Shown piece by piece: positions 47,501-58,896 of a DNA stretch of 64,000 nucleotides. The first letter of the stretch is position 1; each line of letters opens with the position of its first letter. The notes under the pieces are model-generated. The model was not told the origin of the DNA. It saw only the letters and a program-made list of their open reading frames with translations, and ran no database searches. Made by a program: the position numbers and the translations under genes. Source of the stretch: Pollenia angustigena (lineage: Eukaryota; Arthropoda; Insecta; Diptera; Polleniidae); the NCBI GenBank assembly GCA_930367215.1, contig OV884056.1, positions 247,655,127-247,719,126 on the forward strand, given 5' to 3'.

Positions 47501-50192
47501 TGTATTTTACAAAGCATTGCAATTAAAAAATTATTGTATCCTAGCAAAGCAACCGAATAAGTTTTACTTTTTTTTACTGTTTACCTGAATATTGATCTTA
47601 TCAACTAAAATGTAAATAGAATACTATAAGATTCACAGCATACTTATATATACAAACATATGGGCACTTCCAAGATTGTAAACGGGACATTCGCAGACGC
47701 TTATATTGACAAAACTGTAAAAAACAACCTGATTTTAATTTTTTAAATTAATGATTCTTTTAACTCTCAATTAGCTCTTTAATTTCTGCAAATTAAATTT
47801 TTCGCTTACTGTCGTGGTTTCCGATATAATTGCAAAAAACCAGTGATTGTAAACGGGACAAAAACGGAAGTGGGTTTTAAGGGGTAACCGTTTAAACAGT
47901 GATTTCTGCGAAACCTGACACAATATTTTATTGGGATTCATTTTAAAATGTTTCGTACTAACGTGCCCTAAAAATGGTTTCGATTTCAAAATAAAATATG
48001 AATTAAATTTTTTTAAATAAATTGTTAAAGAAATTGTAAACGGGACATTGTAAACGGGACAATTTTTCCACCATGATTTAAAATTTTTTCATGTTGCTAT
48101 TTATAATCCTTTATATAAGAAACTTAATAAAAAATGTTTTTCAGATCATAAATATGCCTTAGATTAGAGTATTTTTGTTCCAAATGCATATTTTCTAATA
48201 TACACAAGTATGTGCTAAAAGTTGTAGTACTTCGTTTACCATTTATCTTTTTTTTCGAATCAATTAATTTATACGCATATATTAAAAAAATATAAGCAAT
48301 TCTCTAAATAAATCTTGAAAAGACAATTTTTTTTCCATTTTTTGTGGTTGACGTTTTTTTGGAAATAGCCATATGTATTTTCAAATCAAATGTAAATCAT
48401 ATATATGTATATGAACAACATTTTAATTTAAAAATACTTTTTTCCTATTTTTAACGGATTTTAAAAATCGAACGCAAACATTTTTTCTAATTGGGACAGA
48501 ACAACGTCTGTCGGGTCAGCTACAAAAAAATGTTTCTTCATCTTTTAATCACCAAACGAAATGTTACATAAAACGAAGCCATCTGGTGGCGAAACGGAGT
48601 TCGCCGGGTTTGCTAGTTTGAAATAAATCTTAATAGCTTTTTATATTTTATACAAAAAGTTATAGCGACTTTAAGTTTCAACCTAGAACATACATAAGTA
48701 TCTCCCGACCCACGTTATTTTTAACAAAAAATATCTATCGAGCAGCTTATATTTAAAATTAATTCACACATTATTTATCGTTTTTCTAGAAAAAAAAATT
48801 TTAAAATAAATAATATGACAAACATTTTTAAATTTTCATGCAATTATTAAAATTTTATTTTAACAAACATTGAAATATCACTTTATTAAACGCTTAAAGT
48901 AGGGTAAAGGCTACAACAAATATTTCAAATTTATGAAACGTTTATTAAACGTTTAATAGGCTATTAAACATTTATAAATACTCTTTTTTCGACGTTAGCT
49001 TATTAATGACTTATAAAGCTGCAATGATGCGTTTATGAATTAGACTGTAAAGCTATAAAGAATCAGAAAACTTACAGTAAAAATATCTTTTATCAAAAAC
49101 ATGCCAAAAATTCGCGAACAAAATTCAAAATTGGAAGCAAACTCTACACTTTATTTTAAAAAGCTAAATCGGTTAAAAAAATATGTCGGAAAATAGCATA
49201 AATAGCGTTAAAAAGTGAGTGAAGAACAAAAAAATAAAAAAAACAATTGGAGATGGGATTTTTTTGTCAAATTTTCGATAACTAGTCGACGTCGGCACAA
49301 CATTCTTATAAAATACCAAATTAACGTCGAAGTGATGTAGTCGTCGCCTTGATGTGACAACAATTAAAAATTAATGTCGACGTCGACAACGCCTTACATA
49401 ATAGGGGTGATTATTATTTCTTTTAACTAAATATTTTTTATTTTCTCGACATTTAACAATAAATAAACAACACTAATGCCCAATTTTCAGGATATTATTT
49501 AAATCAATATTAAGTTAACTTTCATAACAAACTTAAATCGTATATAAAACAGATTGGTTTTTTGAGTTTTATTTGAAAAGTCTTATATAATTAAGATAAA
49601 AGTATGGTAGCACTACTAAATACAAAAAAAAAAATATATAAAAAAGTGTGGGTGCGTTCGTAAATGCATCACTGCGCTGCATCAGTGATTTCAAATCGTT
49701 ATATATTTATCAGTGAAGTAAATGTGGACCAAAAAATTGTGAAATACTCCACAAAAATAATAGACATCGCACCCTGTATTTATTTACAAGGTGGTCTGAA
49801 AAAACAGCTGACTGTTAATGCTTTGCCTGTTGTTGTTGTTGTATTGTTGTGATATTGAGGTCACCTTGCTAAAATATTACAATGGAAACTTAAGTTGAAA
49901 TTAAGTGTACCACATCGGTGAATTAAGTTTCACTTAAGTTTTTAGTGAAGAAGAGAATTTTGTATTTAAAACGATTTTACAAATAAATGTGTTTTAATAT
50001 CAATCCTGAAAATTGGCCATAAAAAAGTTGTAGGTTACTTAACACAAACAGCTGACTTAACAGAATAGAAAAATCTTTAATTAGCTTGTTAATTTTTTTA
50101 ACAATGACAACTTTTGCTAAAATTAATTAGAGAATCGCACTACTGTTTTGTTGTTTGCACTAACGATTATATGATTCTGTAAATTGTTGTAA

Positions 50193-50647
50193 GTCCCAAT
50201 TTACACTGCCGGACAGACGAAGTTTGGGGGTGAGGGGTACTGGACATTTTTTCAATTCTCTTTCTTACTTTTCGTAGTTTACATACAAGTATTAATTTCT
50301 GTCTGACGATTTTTGTCGTTGCGATTCTTACCTTATAGGCAAGAGGGGAGAGAGGAATTAAAAGGGGTACACTAGCGAGTGTACTCTTCGATTAATTTTG
50401 TTCGCTCATTGTGCTCTCATTTGACGAAAAATGTATTGAAGTTCGGTTGCACAGAAAAAGTTTTAACGACAAAAATCGTACAATGTAAATATCAGACCGA
50501 CTTCAAAGAAGAAACGACAATAATCGCAACGACAAAAATCGTATAATGTAAATTGGGACTAATGTTTCATATGTAAACGCTTCAGGTAAGATTAAAAGAG
50601 AATTCAAAAAATGTCCGGCAAGAAATGTACCTAGTGTAAATTGGGAC
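50193..50647. mobile_element. MITE with GTCCCAATTTACACT ends, copy 1
   Basis: Starts GTCCCAATTTACACTGCCGG and ends in the inverse, GTGTAAATTGGGAC. Internal pieces (ATGTAAATTGGGACTAATG near 50,550) show one end has been duplicated within it. Family shared with 58,897-59,150. Confidence 0.75.
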
Positions 50648-50739
50648 TTAACAACATAGATTAAAATTACGTCAAGTGGCATCACTGTCAAAAAAGTGAC
50701 AAAATAACGAAAAACTCAAAGAGGAATAAAAAAAAAACA

Positions 50740-50980
50740 GAATGACGTATGAAAAAAGCCTAAATCATTTGCGACGGCAGCTTTCGAAGAAAGAGAAAAA
50801 AACGTTTTTTGGTGTGAAGTGGCAATGTGTAAAAACAGGCCGCTACTATTAACACAAATTGCGTTATCAAAACAAAAAAGGAAAAAAGGGCAGCTTTCGA
50901 AGAAAAAGACAGAAAAAATACAATATTTTCATGTGTCGTGACGCCTCTGTGTGCTCTGTGCTTTACGATAACAAGTGTTG
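50740..50980. repeat. Diverged copy of the GGGCAGCTTTCGAAG repeat
   Basis: Contains GCAGCTTTCGAAGAAAGAGA and AAAACAGGCCGCTACTAT, as in the foldback at 51,950-52,365 and the fragment at 55,537-55,680. No coding sequence. Confidence 0.6.
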
Positions 50981-51025
50981 TTTTAAATCAGTGATGTTCG
51001 TTCACCACAACACGAGTAAATAATA

Positions 51026-51863
51026 CTAGATGACCCGTGCGAATATTTCGCACCGTTAGTTGTCATTTTTGTAACATAAAATGAAAATAATTAATAGAAA
51101 TTTTAGTAACTTCAATGCATTTTAAAATATAATTTTTATCAATGAAAATATTAATTTTTCAATTTCTAATTATTTTTCGTCATTAGTGTTAGAAATCAGC
51201 TTTAAAATGAGATATCATTCATTAAATTTGATGCGGTGGCATGGGAGATATTTGCAACCGACAAAAAAGTGCTTTAGAAATAATATATACTAGATGACCC
51301 GTGCGAATATTTCGCACCGTTAGTTGTCATTTTTGTAACATAAAATGAAAATAATTAATAGAAATTTTAGTAACTTCAATGCATTTTATTAAAAGTATAA
51401 AAATATTAGAAATCATAATATATATCATACATACTATATACTTCTTTGAATACAATGTTAGAGGTAATGACATGATCATCGTTAACTTTTTGCCCGTACG
51501 AATCCTTTATCAATGAAAATATTAATTTTTCAATTTCTAATTATTTTTCGTCATTAGTGTTAGAAATAAGCTTTAAAATGAGATATCATTCATTAAATTT
51601 GATGCGGTGGTATGGGAGATATTTGCAACCGACAAAAAAAAGTGCTTTAGAAATAATATATATGACTAGATGACCCGTGCGAATATTTCGCACCGTAATT
51701 TTTATCAATGAAAATATTAATTTTTCAATTTCTAATTATTTTTCGTCATTAGTGTTAGAAATAAGCTTTAAAATGAGATATGATTCATTAAATTTGATGC
51801 GGTGGTATGGGAGATATTTGCAACCGACAAAAAAAAGTGCTTTAGAAATAATATATATGATTT
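51026..51863 (-). mobile_element. Three tandem Helitron ends
   Basis: CTAGATGACCCGTGCGAATA recurs at 51,026, 51,290 and 51,666. On the minus strand each reads as a 7-bp hairpin (GTGCGAA, loop ATA, TTCGCAC) followed by GGGTCATCTAG: a Helitron 3' terminus. Bodies of 264, 376 and about 200 bp share AATTATTTTTCGTCATTAGTG and GATGCGGTGG. The three units lie head to tail without intervening sequence. Confidence 0.84.
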
Positions 51864-51949
51864 AAGTAAGTAAATAACATTATAACACAAAACAATATTA
51901 CTAAATAAATTTTTTTGCACAAAAAACAACGTTTGTTGAACTATTGCAT

Positions 51950-52365
51950 TAGTTTAACGTGGTTTGTGTTTTGTTATTTTTGTTTTGATCACGCCATTTG
52001 TGTTCTTTGTTGCGGCCTGTTTTTACACCTTGCCATTTCACTACCAAAAAAAGCTTTCTGTCTCTTTCTTCGAAAGCTGCCCTCGCAACTGATTTGGTCC
52101 TTTTTCACAAATCACTTTTTACCACAAAGTATACAGAGATGAAAAAAGTGACGTATGAAAAATGCCTAAATCATTTGCGAGGGCAGCTTTCGAAGAAAGA
52201 GAAAGAAAATGTTTTTTGTTAGTGAAGTGACAATGCGTAAAAACAGGCCGCTACTATCTACACAAATTGCATAATCAAAACAAAAAACGCAAAAAGGGCA
52301 GCTTTCGAAGAAAAAGACAGAAAAAACACAATATTTTCTGTCTCGTGACGCCTCTGTATACTCTG
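51950..52365. repeat. Large inverted-repeat (foldback) element
   Basis: CTCTTTCTTCGAAAGCTGCC near 52,064 is matched inverted by GGGCAGCTTTCGAAGAAAGA near 52,183; the pairing continues outward through GGCCTGTTTTTACAC/GTAAAAACAGGCC. The right arm is repeated almost exactly at 55,537-55,680. Non-coding. Confidence 0.72.
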
Positions 52366-52735
52366 TGCTTTTTACAGTTCTGTGTATTCTGTGATTCAAG
52401 CAAACAATTGTTTGGAAGCCCCACCCCTTTGTTTTTTACGCTCATTTATTTAGTTGCACACGTACGGAAGATGAGTTGATATTATTTCAAATACAGTGTG
52501 TAAGATAAGTAATAAAATTAAAAAAATATTTGAATGTTTTTACGAAATTGTCATAAAAGCATAAATGTAGAAGAATTTAGTGGAGTTTTTTTTTTAGATA
52601 TAATTCTTAATTTTAATTTCTAAACATGCTCGCACTTCACATTGAATTTTTTTTAATGGTAGTATTTAAAAATTTCCAATTCTTACTGTTTGTTAAAAAT
52701 TTTTAAAAGTTAAAATTTTAAAAGTCAATTTAAAA

Positions 52736-54521
52736 GTAAATGCGGAAAAATCTTCACATGTAACTTTCACACTTAGAAAGGGTGACTGTCCCAATCTTAC
52801 TATTAATAATATACAGATACCTAAAAATGTTTGTGTTAAATATCTTTGCTTGAGCATGGATCGTAGACTTACTTGGAAACAACACATAAAAAATAAGCGT
52901 CAGCATTTGAATTTAATTAATAGAAAATTTTATTGGTTAATTGGTCCTAAAGCTAAGATCCCACTATCGGCGCAATGTACCAATTTTTGGCGTGTTTCAT
53001 GTGCCGATAGTGTGAACGGTCAAAATGTTTTAATATGCGACAATCTGTGCCGAAATTGTGCTGACTGTGGGCAATCAAAATTAACCTAGATGCGCCGATA
53101 ATGTGAACACTATTTTGCACAATGTGGAGCAATCAAATTGTTTAATATGTACCGATTTTTATCGGCCACTTGTGTGCCGATCACAGTCGCCAATCAGCGC
53201 CGATACAAGGGATGGCAAAACGAAATTTTTAAATTGCACAAACTGGCTACTAAAATTTTACTTTTTTGAGCTTAATTGTACTAAAATTACATTTGTTTTA
53301 TCTATTATTTATGAATTAAAACGTTAAAAAGTACATTTGTACTACTAAATGAAAAAAAAAAAAACAATTCGCTTTAACCAAAACATTGCAGTTGTATCGA
53401 TGTTGCCATCCCTGATTTGTAAACATCTGTTTACAAAACAACAATTACAAAAAAAAAGAGCAAGTGCAGTAAGTTTGAATGAAATTGAATATATTTTTTA
53501 TTATACATACATATATTAATATATTATTTAAAATTGTTAGGAAGCATAATTTAATATTCGGACGGAGAATTTTGCGAATTTCTAAAGTAAAATTATGTCT
53601 GCCAACAAATAAATAAACAAAAACATTTGATTTAATTTGCCCAAATAGCACGATAGTGTGACCGCATTGTACCGATTATTGTCGCAATTGAGTTTTGGCC
53701 GATATGAACCGAAAAAAATTGTCACAATGTGCGACGATAATGGGACCACCCAAGAATAAATTGTGCAATGTTTTTAAATGTGCGCCGATATAGCACGATA
53801 AAAATCGTCACAGATTGTGCTATTTGAGCCGATAGTGGGATCTTAGCTTTAGTCTCAGCTAAATATTGAAAATAAAATAAGACTTTATAAAGCTATTTTA
53901 AAACCGGTGTGGACTTATGGAATTCAATTATGGGGAACTGCAAGCCATTCAAATATTGAAATTATTCAAAGATACCAATCAAAAACTCTAAGACTTATTG
54001 TTCAGTCACCTTGGTATATTACTAATGAAGCAATCCACAATGATCTCAAAATTAAAACTGTAAAGGAAACTATCAGTTCTTTTAGTGATAAATACTTAAA
54101 AAGACTTAGTTATCACGTGAATCCATTGGCTATTGCTTTATTAGACGATACTGACGAAATTAAGAGACTTAAGAGATATCATATCTTAGATTTGCCATTT
54201 AGAAATTAGTTAAATGTATTTATTTATTTTTTTTTTCTTTTTCTTTTACTTTACTTTTTTTTTATTAATTTATATTACCATTATATATACATTGTATGTA
54301 CTAAAAAAAATTGTTTGCCATTCATTTATTATTTAAAATTAATAATCATATTATCTAGTTTATACCTACTTGTTAATTGAAATTTTGTAAAGCACAGTAT
54401 TCGTTTTCTATTTTTATAGTTGTACTTTTTTTGTTAAAGTACAATTACCACTGTAATTTTATGTTTCATCTAATTTGCTTATTATCATTTTGTACTGATA
54501 GATTGCAATTAAAACAACATT

Positions 54522-54552
<31 letters not shown>
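52736..54552 (+). mobile_element. 5'-truncated Jockey-like LINE, interrupted by a MITE
   Basis: The frame encodes the end of a Jockey-type reverse transcriptase: KNVCVKYLCLSMDRRLTW, FYWLIGPK, then after the MITE ENKIRLYKAILKPVWTYGIQ, RYQSKTLRLIVQSPWY and RLKRYHILDLPF to a stop at 54,209. The catalytic region is lost by truncation. A 3' UTR of about 310 nt ends in A30 or so at 54,523-54,552. The flanks 52,678-52,735 and 54,553-54,611 are a 58-bp direct repeat. The coding frame is open on both sides of the MITE. Confidence 0.9.
52951..53847. mobile_element. PIF/Harbinger-like MITE inside the Jockey LINE
   Basis: Inverted ends AGCTAAGATCCCACTATCGG...; TAA at the left (52,948-52,950) and TTA at the right (53,848-53,850), a TWA duplication with one change. 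Removing the element and one TAA joins the LINE frame (GPK then SQLN), confirming the boundaries. Interior has GCGCCGATA and TTGTCGCAATTGAG motifs; the right half is repeated at 57,372-58,065. Confidence 0.85.
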
Positions 54553-54556
<4 letters not shown>

Positions 54557-54740
54557 CTTACTGTTTGTTAAAAAGTTTTTAAAAGTTAAAATTTTAAAAG
54601 TCAATTTAAAAAATAGAAAATTTAGTTGGACGGTATTATTATAAATATTTTGCAATCAAAACAATTTATTTGTATTAAATTTAAATAAAATTTGTGCGTT
54701 TAGTTTTGGGTATCTCTGTATTTTGAAACTCTCTCATAAT

Positions 54741-55536
54741 CAGGGCTGTCAGATATGGCGATTTCTCGCCAAACGTGGCGATTTTGAAACGTGTTTGGCG
54801 ATGGGATTTTCCGTTTGGCGACTGGCGACTTTTGTGGCGTTTTTTGATATCACTGGCGATTTACTTGGCTATTTTTACCATTCATATTATTTCAGCGATT
54901 TTGAAATAAAAATTTGCACTTTTATTTACATAAGCGGAGTCAGGCCTTTCCAGCTAAATATATATAAAATATATACATTCATTCTTACAGATTTTTGAAC
55001 AGTTTGTCCTTTTTTGTTATCACTACTAGTTTAAAAAAAAATCTAGCTAATTTTTTTCACATGATTTTTGTTTTATTATAATTTTAAGTGAATTATTCAG
55101 TCACTTTTTAATTCCAAGGTTTAAAAACCTGCACTCGAAAACAAAACCTGTCGAACAAAAAACAAAAATGTGTCTACAATTTTTCGCTTTTTGATTTGGT
55201 TTGACAGCGACTATTTACATTTAATGAATTACAAGTAAAAGCAAAAGTTTTTTTTTGACCAATGACAAATGAAAAAATGGAAGAGATGGCAGCTTTTCAA
55301 CTTCGACTGCAGTTTTTTAAACACTGCTTAAATCTAATAGTACGTAAACAGGTCAAAACAATAGTAATGAAATCGATGAGCCTGAAGTGATCTTATAGAC
55401 TTGTGTGCTTAATTTTAGTTTTTTTAACTGAATAAATGATCTCCATTTTATGTTATTAAAAAAAAAAATAACAGTTACTAAACAAAATTTACTTTCGGCG
55501 ATTTTTTGTATTTTTTCTCAGTTTTTGGCGATTAGT
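54741..55536. other. Stretch with TGGCGAT repeats, no gene
   Basis: Starts CAGGGCTGTCAGATATGGCG, with TGGCGATTT repeated five or more times in 54,750-54,860 and again in inverted context at the right (TTTTGGCGATT near 55,530). Possibly an element whose right end was replaced by the following repeat fragment. No coding sequence. Confidence 0.35.
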
Positions 55537-55680
55537 GAAGTGACAATGCGTAAAAACAGGCCGCTACTATCTACACAAATTGCATAATCAAAACAAAAAA
55601 CGCAAAAAGGGCAGCTTTCGAAGAAAAAGACAGAAAAAACACAATATTTTCTGTCTCGTGACGCCTCTGTATACTCTGTG
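55537..55680. repeat. 144-bp copy of the 52.2-kb foldback arm
   Basis: TAGTGAAGTGACAATGCGTA to GACGCCTCTGTATACTCTGTG matches 52,220-52,362 base for base as far as I can see, although the two loci are 3.3 kb apart. Recent duplication or transposition. Confidence 0.85.
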
Positions 55681-55720
55681 GTTAATATGCTTGTTAAATT
55701 TTTTAACAATGACAACTATT

Positions 55721-57255
55721 ATCAAAGTTATTTCCGGGAATACAAAATTTATTATTAAGATTTTTGTGTGACGTGCTAAATTCCCAATTTTTCATATTTG
55801 ATAAATACACTGACATTTATTGTTGAGGGAAAGCTAGCTTCTATGCGCATTTCACAGGTTGCTTAGGCCAGATCATCAGGAAACCTTTTCCAAAGATTTT
55901 AGAAAAGCTAAAAATATTATACAAATAAAACCCTAAAACGAATAAGAATTCCAAACACTCAAAGTGTTATTTGTAACAATATCAAAGCTCAAACAAAACA
56001 CCAACAATAAACAGTGAGTTTATCTTTTCTTACATTCCCCTACAATTGGTTGGGTTCTTTCCGACTCGAATTGTAGTTGTAAGTGGGTATAAAGAAAAAA
56101 CAAAATTAAAAAACAAATTGTTTCATTCTATTGTCTTCGCAAGAAAACAACAAAAAAAAAAACCAATTTGGCAATTCAGTTTTCTGCACGGGCACATGCA
56201 AGTATATTATCAAAGTTATTTCCGTGAATACAAAATTTATTATTAAGATTTTTGTATGGCGTGCTAAATTCCCAATTTTTCATATTTGATAAATACACTG
56301 AAATTTATTGTTGAGGGAAAGCTAGCTTCTATGCGCATTTCACAGGTTGCTTAGGCCAGATCATCAGGAAACCTTTTCCAAAGATTTTAGAAAAGCTAAA
56401 AATATTATACAAATAAAACCCTAAAGCGAATAAGAATTCCAAACACTCCAAGTCTTACTTGTAACAATATCAAAGCTCAAACAAAACACAAACAATAAAC
56501 AGTGAGTTTATCTTTTCTTACATCCCCCTACAATTGGTTGGGTTCTTTCCGACTCGAATTGTAGTTGTAAGTGGGTATAAAGAAAAAACAAAATTAAAAA
56601 ACAAATTGTTTCATTCTATTGTCTTCGCAAGAAAACAACAAAAAAAAAAAAAAAAAACAATTTGGCAATTCAGTTTTCTGCACGGGCACATGCAAGTATA
56701 TTATCAAATTTATTTCCGGGAATACAAAATTTATTATTAAGATTTTTGTATGACGTGCTAAATTCCTAATTTTTCATATTTGATAAATACACTGAAATTT
56801 ATTGTTGAGGGAAAGCTAGCTTCTATGCGCATTTCACAGGTTGCTTAGGCCAGATCATCAGGAAACCTTTTCCAAAGATTTAAGAAAAGCTAAAAATATT
56901 ATACAAATAAACCCCTAAAGCGAATAAGAACAACTACAATTCGAGTCGGAAAGAACCCAACCAATTGTAGGGGGATGTAAGAAGATATAAACTGACTGTT
57001 TATTGTTGGTGTATTGTTTGAGCTTTGATATTGTTACAAGTAAGACTTTGAGTGTTTGGAATTCTTATTCGCATTAGGGTTTTATTATTATAATATTTTT
57101 AGCTTTTCTAAAATCTTTGGAAAAGGTTTCCTGATGATCTGGCCTAAGCAACCTGTGAAATGCGCATAGAAACTAGCTTTCCCTCAACAATAAATTTCAG
57201 TGTATTTATCAAATATGAAAAATTGGGAATTTAGCACGTCATACAAAAATCTTAA
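55721..57255 (-). mobile_element. Tandem/inverted repeat element with hammerhead-ribozyme-like motif
   Basis: Units of about 490 bp start at 55,721, 56,209 and 56,703 (the third is cut at about 56,929), followed by an inverted partial unit to 57,255. The exact 11-bp duplication TGACAACTATT flanks the whole (55,710-55,720; 57,256-57,266). Each unit carries, on the minus strand, CTGATGA, a 19-nt interval, then GAAATGCGCATA. In the second unit (56,324-56,373) a 6-bp stem I (GGUUUC with GAAGCU, two wobbles), core CUGAUGA and GAAA, and a minimal stem III (AU, loop GCGC) can be drawn; stem II is weak. Tandem units with an inverted tail and a variable-length duplication fit the pseudo-LTRs of Penelope-like elements or retrozymes. 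No reverse transcriptase is present. Confidence 0.75.
56324..56373 (-). ncRNA. Hammerhead-ribozyme-like motif (representative copy)
   Basis: Minus strand: stem I 5' side GGTTTC (56,373-56,368), CTGATGA (56,367-56,361), stem II interval (56,360-56,342), GAAA (56,341-56,338), stem III within ATGCGCAT (56,338-56,331), A as the base before cleavage (56,330), stem I 3' side GAAGCT (56,329-56,324). Stem II pairs only C-G, G-C, G-C with two U-U mismatches, so activity is uncertain. Equivalent motifs occur at about 55,862, 56,860 and, on the plus strand, 57,150. Confidence 0.5.
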
Positions 57256-57371
57256 TGACAACTATTGTTAAAATTTATTACAGAATCGCACTATAGGCCT
57301 CCACGTAGCAATAATTATTGCGGTAAACGTCAAATTTGATTGCTCCATTAAAATTGCAACGTATAGACCAT

Positions 57372-58065
57372 GGTGTTTACAGATGTTTACAAAACAACAA
57401 TTACAAAAAAATAGAACAAGTGCAGATAGTTTGAATAAAATTGAATACATTTTTTATTTTATATTAATATATTATTTAAAATTGTCAGGAAACATAATGG
57501 AATATTCAGACGGAGAATTTTGCAAATATTTTTTAAGTAAAATTATGTCTGCCAACAAGCAAATAAACAAAAACATATGATTTAATTGGCCCAAATAACA
57601 CAATAGTGTGACCGCATTGTACCGATTATTGTCGCAATCAAGGTATATTTATAGCAGGTAGTCTCGGAAAGCCAGCTGGTTATTTTTTATTTGCTTGTTT
57701 TGCGATACAAACTGTCAAATGTTGTATAGTTAACAAGTAAACAAAGTTTTTTGTCTTTATCTTTTGTCTTTTTTGTCTCTTTTCAACCGCTTTGCTATTT
57801 GACAGTTCGTATCACAAAACAACAATAAAAAGCCCTGTTGTTTGTTTTATTGTACAATTGTTGTAATCTCGCGGCTACCTGCTATAAATATACCTTGGTC
57901 GCAATTGAGTTTTGGCCGATATGAACCGAAAAAAATTGTCACAATGTGCGACGATAATGGGACCACCCAAGCATAACTTGTGCAATGTTTTTTAATGTGC
58001 GCCGATACAGCGCAATAAAAATCGTCACCGATTGTGCTATTTGTGCCGATAGTGGGATCTTAGCT
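57372..58065. mobile_element. Partial copy of the 52,951-53,847 MITE
   Basis: From GTTTACAAAACAACAATTAC through TTGTCGCAATTGAG to the right end GATAGTGGGATCTTAGCT it matches 53,420-53,847; the left half is absent. It is interrupted by a younger MITE at 57,639-57,897. Confidence 0.82.
57639..57897. mobile_element. hAT-type MITE with CAAGGTATATTTATAGCAGG ends
   Basis: A 259-bp element with about 23-bp inverted ends and the exact 8-bp duplication GTCGCAAT (57,631-57,638; 57,898-57,905). The related MITE at 53.4-53.8 kb has the uninterrupted sequence, that is, the empty site. The ends share CAAGGTATATTTA with family B, so the two may use the same transposase. Confidence 0.92.
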
Positions 58066-58202
58066 TGAAATGAGTTGTCTTTTATCTGACATTTCATTTC
58101 TCTGTACGTTTATGGCAAAGCAATTTCACGTGTTATCCAGCAATATAATTAGCAATTATTTCGCCATTGTTCTGCCGAAGTTTTTGCTTGTGCTTATAAC
58201 AG

Positions 58203-58846
58203 TGCAGCCACACGATCAAGATTTTCTTGATAGTCTTTTACATATACTGATTGTCAAAATATGCAAAAGTTGACAGCTGTGACGTAGGCTGCACGCAAGT
58301 TGAAAGCAATTTCCTTTTTCAAGATGTCGTCGCCGAGAAAACAACTCAAACTGTTTTGCTATTTTCCACTTTTGATTTTTCTGCACTGTAGGCTGTTCGA
58401 AGGGACTTTATTTTTTCTTTACTTCTTCCACTGGTATTTTTGTTTCAGAAGCTATAGACTCGTAGGCTTTTATTTTCAAATCATTTCGCCTATATGATGA
58501 AAGATTCATACAATTTCATGGCTTCTGTACAGCTCTATGAATTTTATAAATAAATTTTATTAATAAACATATTTCACTATTTTTTTAGTTAAAATTTTAA
58601 AATTCCCGCAACAATTTGTAAAAAAAAAGAACTTCAGCTTTTGCCGGCAAAATATTTGTGAAAAAAAAACAAAAACAACTTCAAAAGATTTGTAATAAGA
58701 TGTTTTCTTGAACGAAAATTGATACACTCACTGGCAAGAGCATTTTAGAGGCAAGTTCGTATCAATTTTTAAAAGTATGAGTGTATTGGTAAAAAAGTGA
58801 GTGTATTAAAACTTGATAGCCAAAACTTGATCGTGTAACCCTCAAG
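58203..58846. repeat. TIR element family C, longer copy
   Basis: Inverted relative to 13,151-13,480: TGCAGCCACACGATCAAG at the left, CTTGATCGTGTAACCCTC at the right. About 310 bp of extra sequence in the middle (from AAGATGTCGTCGCCGAG) is absent from the first copy. No coding sequence recognised. Confidence 0.68.
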
Positions 58847-58896
58847 TAAAAAACAATTGCTCCGTGGAGAACCGGCGTGGCAAACAGTTTGTGTTA

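Larger units (their letters stand above)
45872..48616 (+). mobile_element. Helitron with helicase remnant
   Basis: Starts TCTATTATATAAAAATAAG after a host A (45,871) and ends CTAG (48,613-48,616) before a host T. The 3' end has a perfect 6-bp hairpin, GGCGAA/TTCGCC (48,588-48,605), then GGGTTTGCTAG: the full Helitron 3' signature. GAACCGATTTCCAC lies near the 5' end. It contains 262-bp tandem units and a decayed helicase. 2,745 bp. Confidence 0.93.
44138..49413. mobile_element. Probable PIF/Harbinger element split by a Helitron
   Basis: CACCCCTATTATGAAAG at 44,138 is matched inverted by CATAATAGGGGTG ending near 49,413, and both ends continue with GTCGAC-rich subterminal repeats. A Harbinger transposase fragment lies inside at 45,232-45,441, which suggests the superfamily. 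Removing the 2.7-kb Helitron leaves about 2.5 kb. ATT stands on both outer sides, but the duplication is not decisive. Confidence 0.58.

Noticed and set aside
47771..48060. Repeated GTAAACGGGAC phrases (47,678, 47,851, 48,036 and 48,050) as possible binding-site array
   Set aside because: They recur a few times within the Helitron body at irregular spacing; more likely part of its own sequence, and no independent evidence of function.
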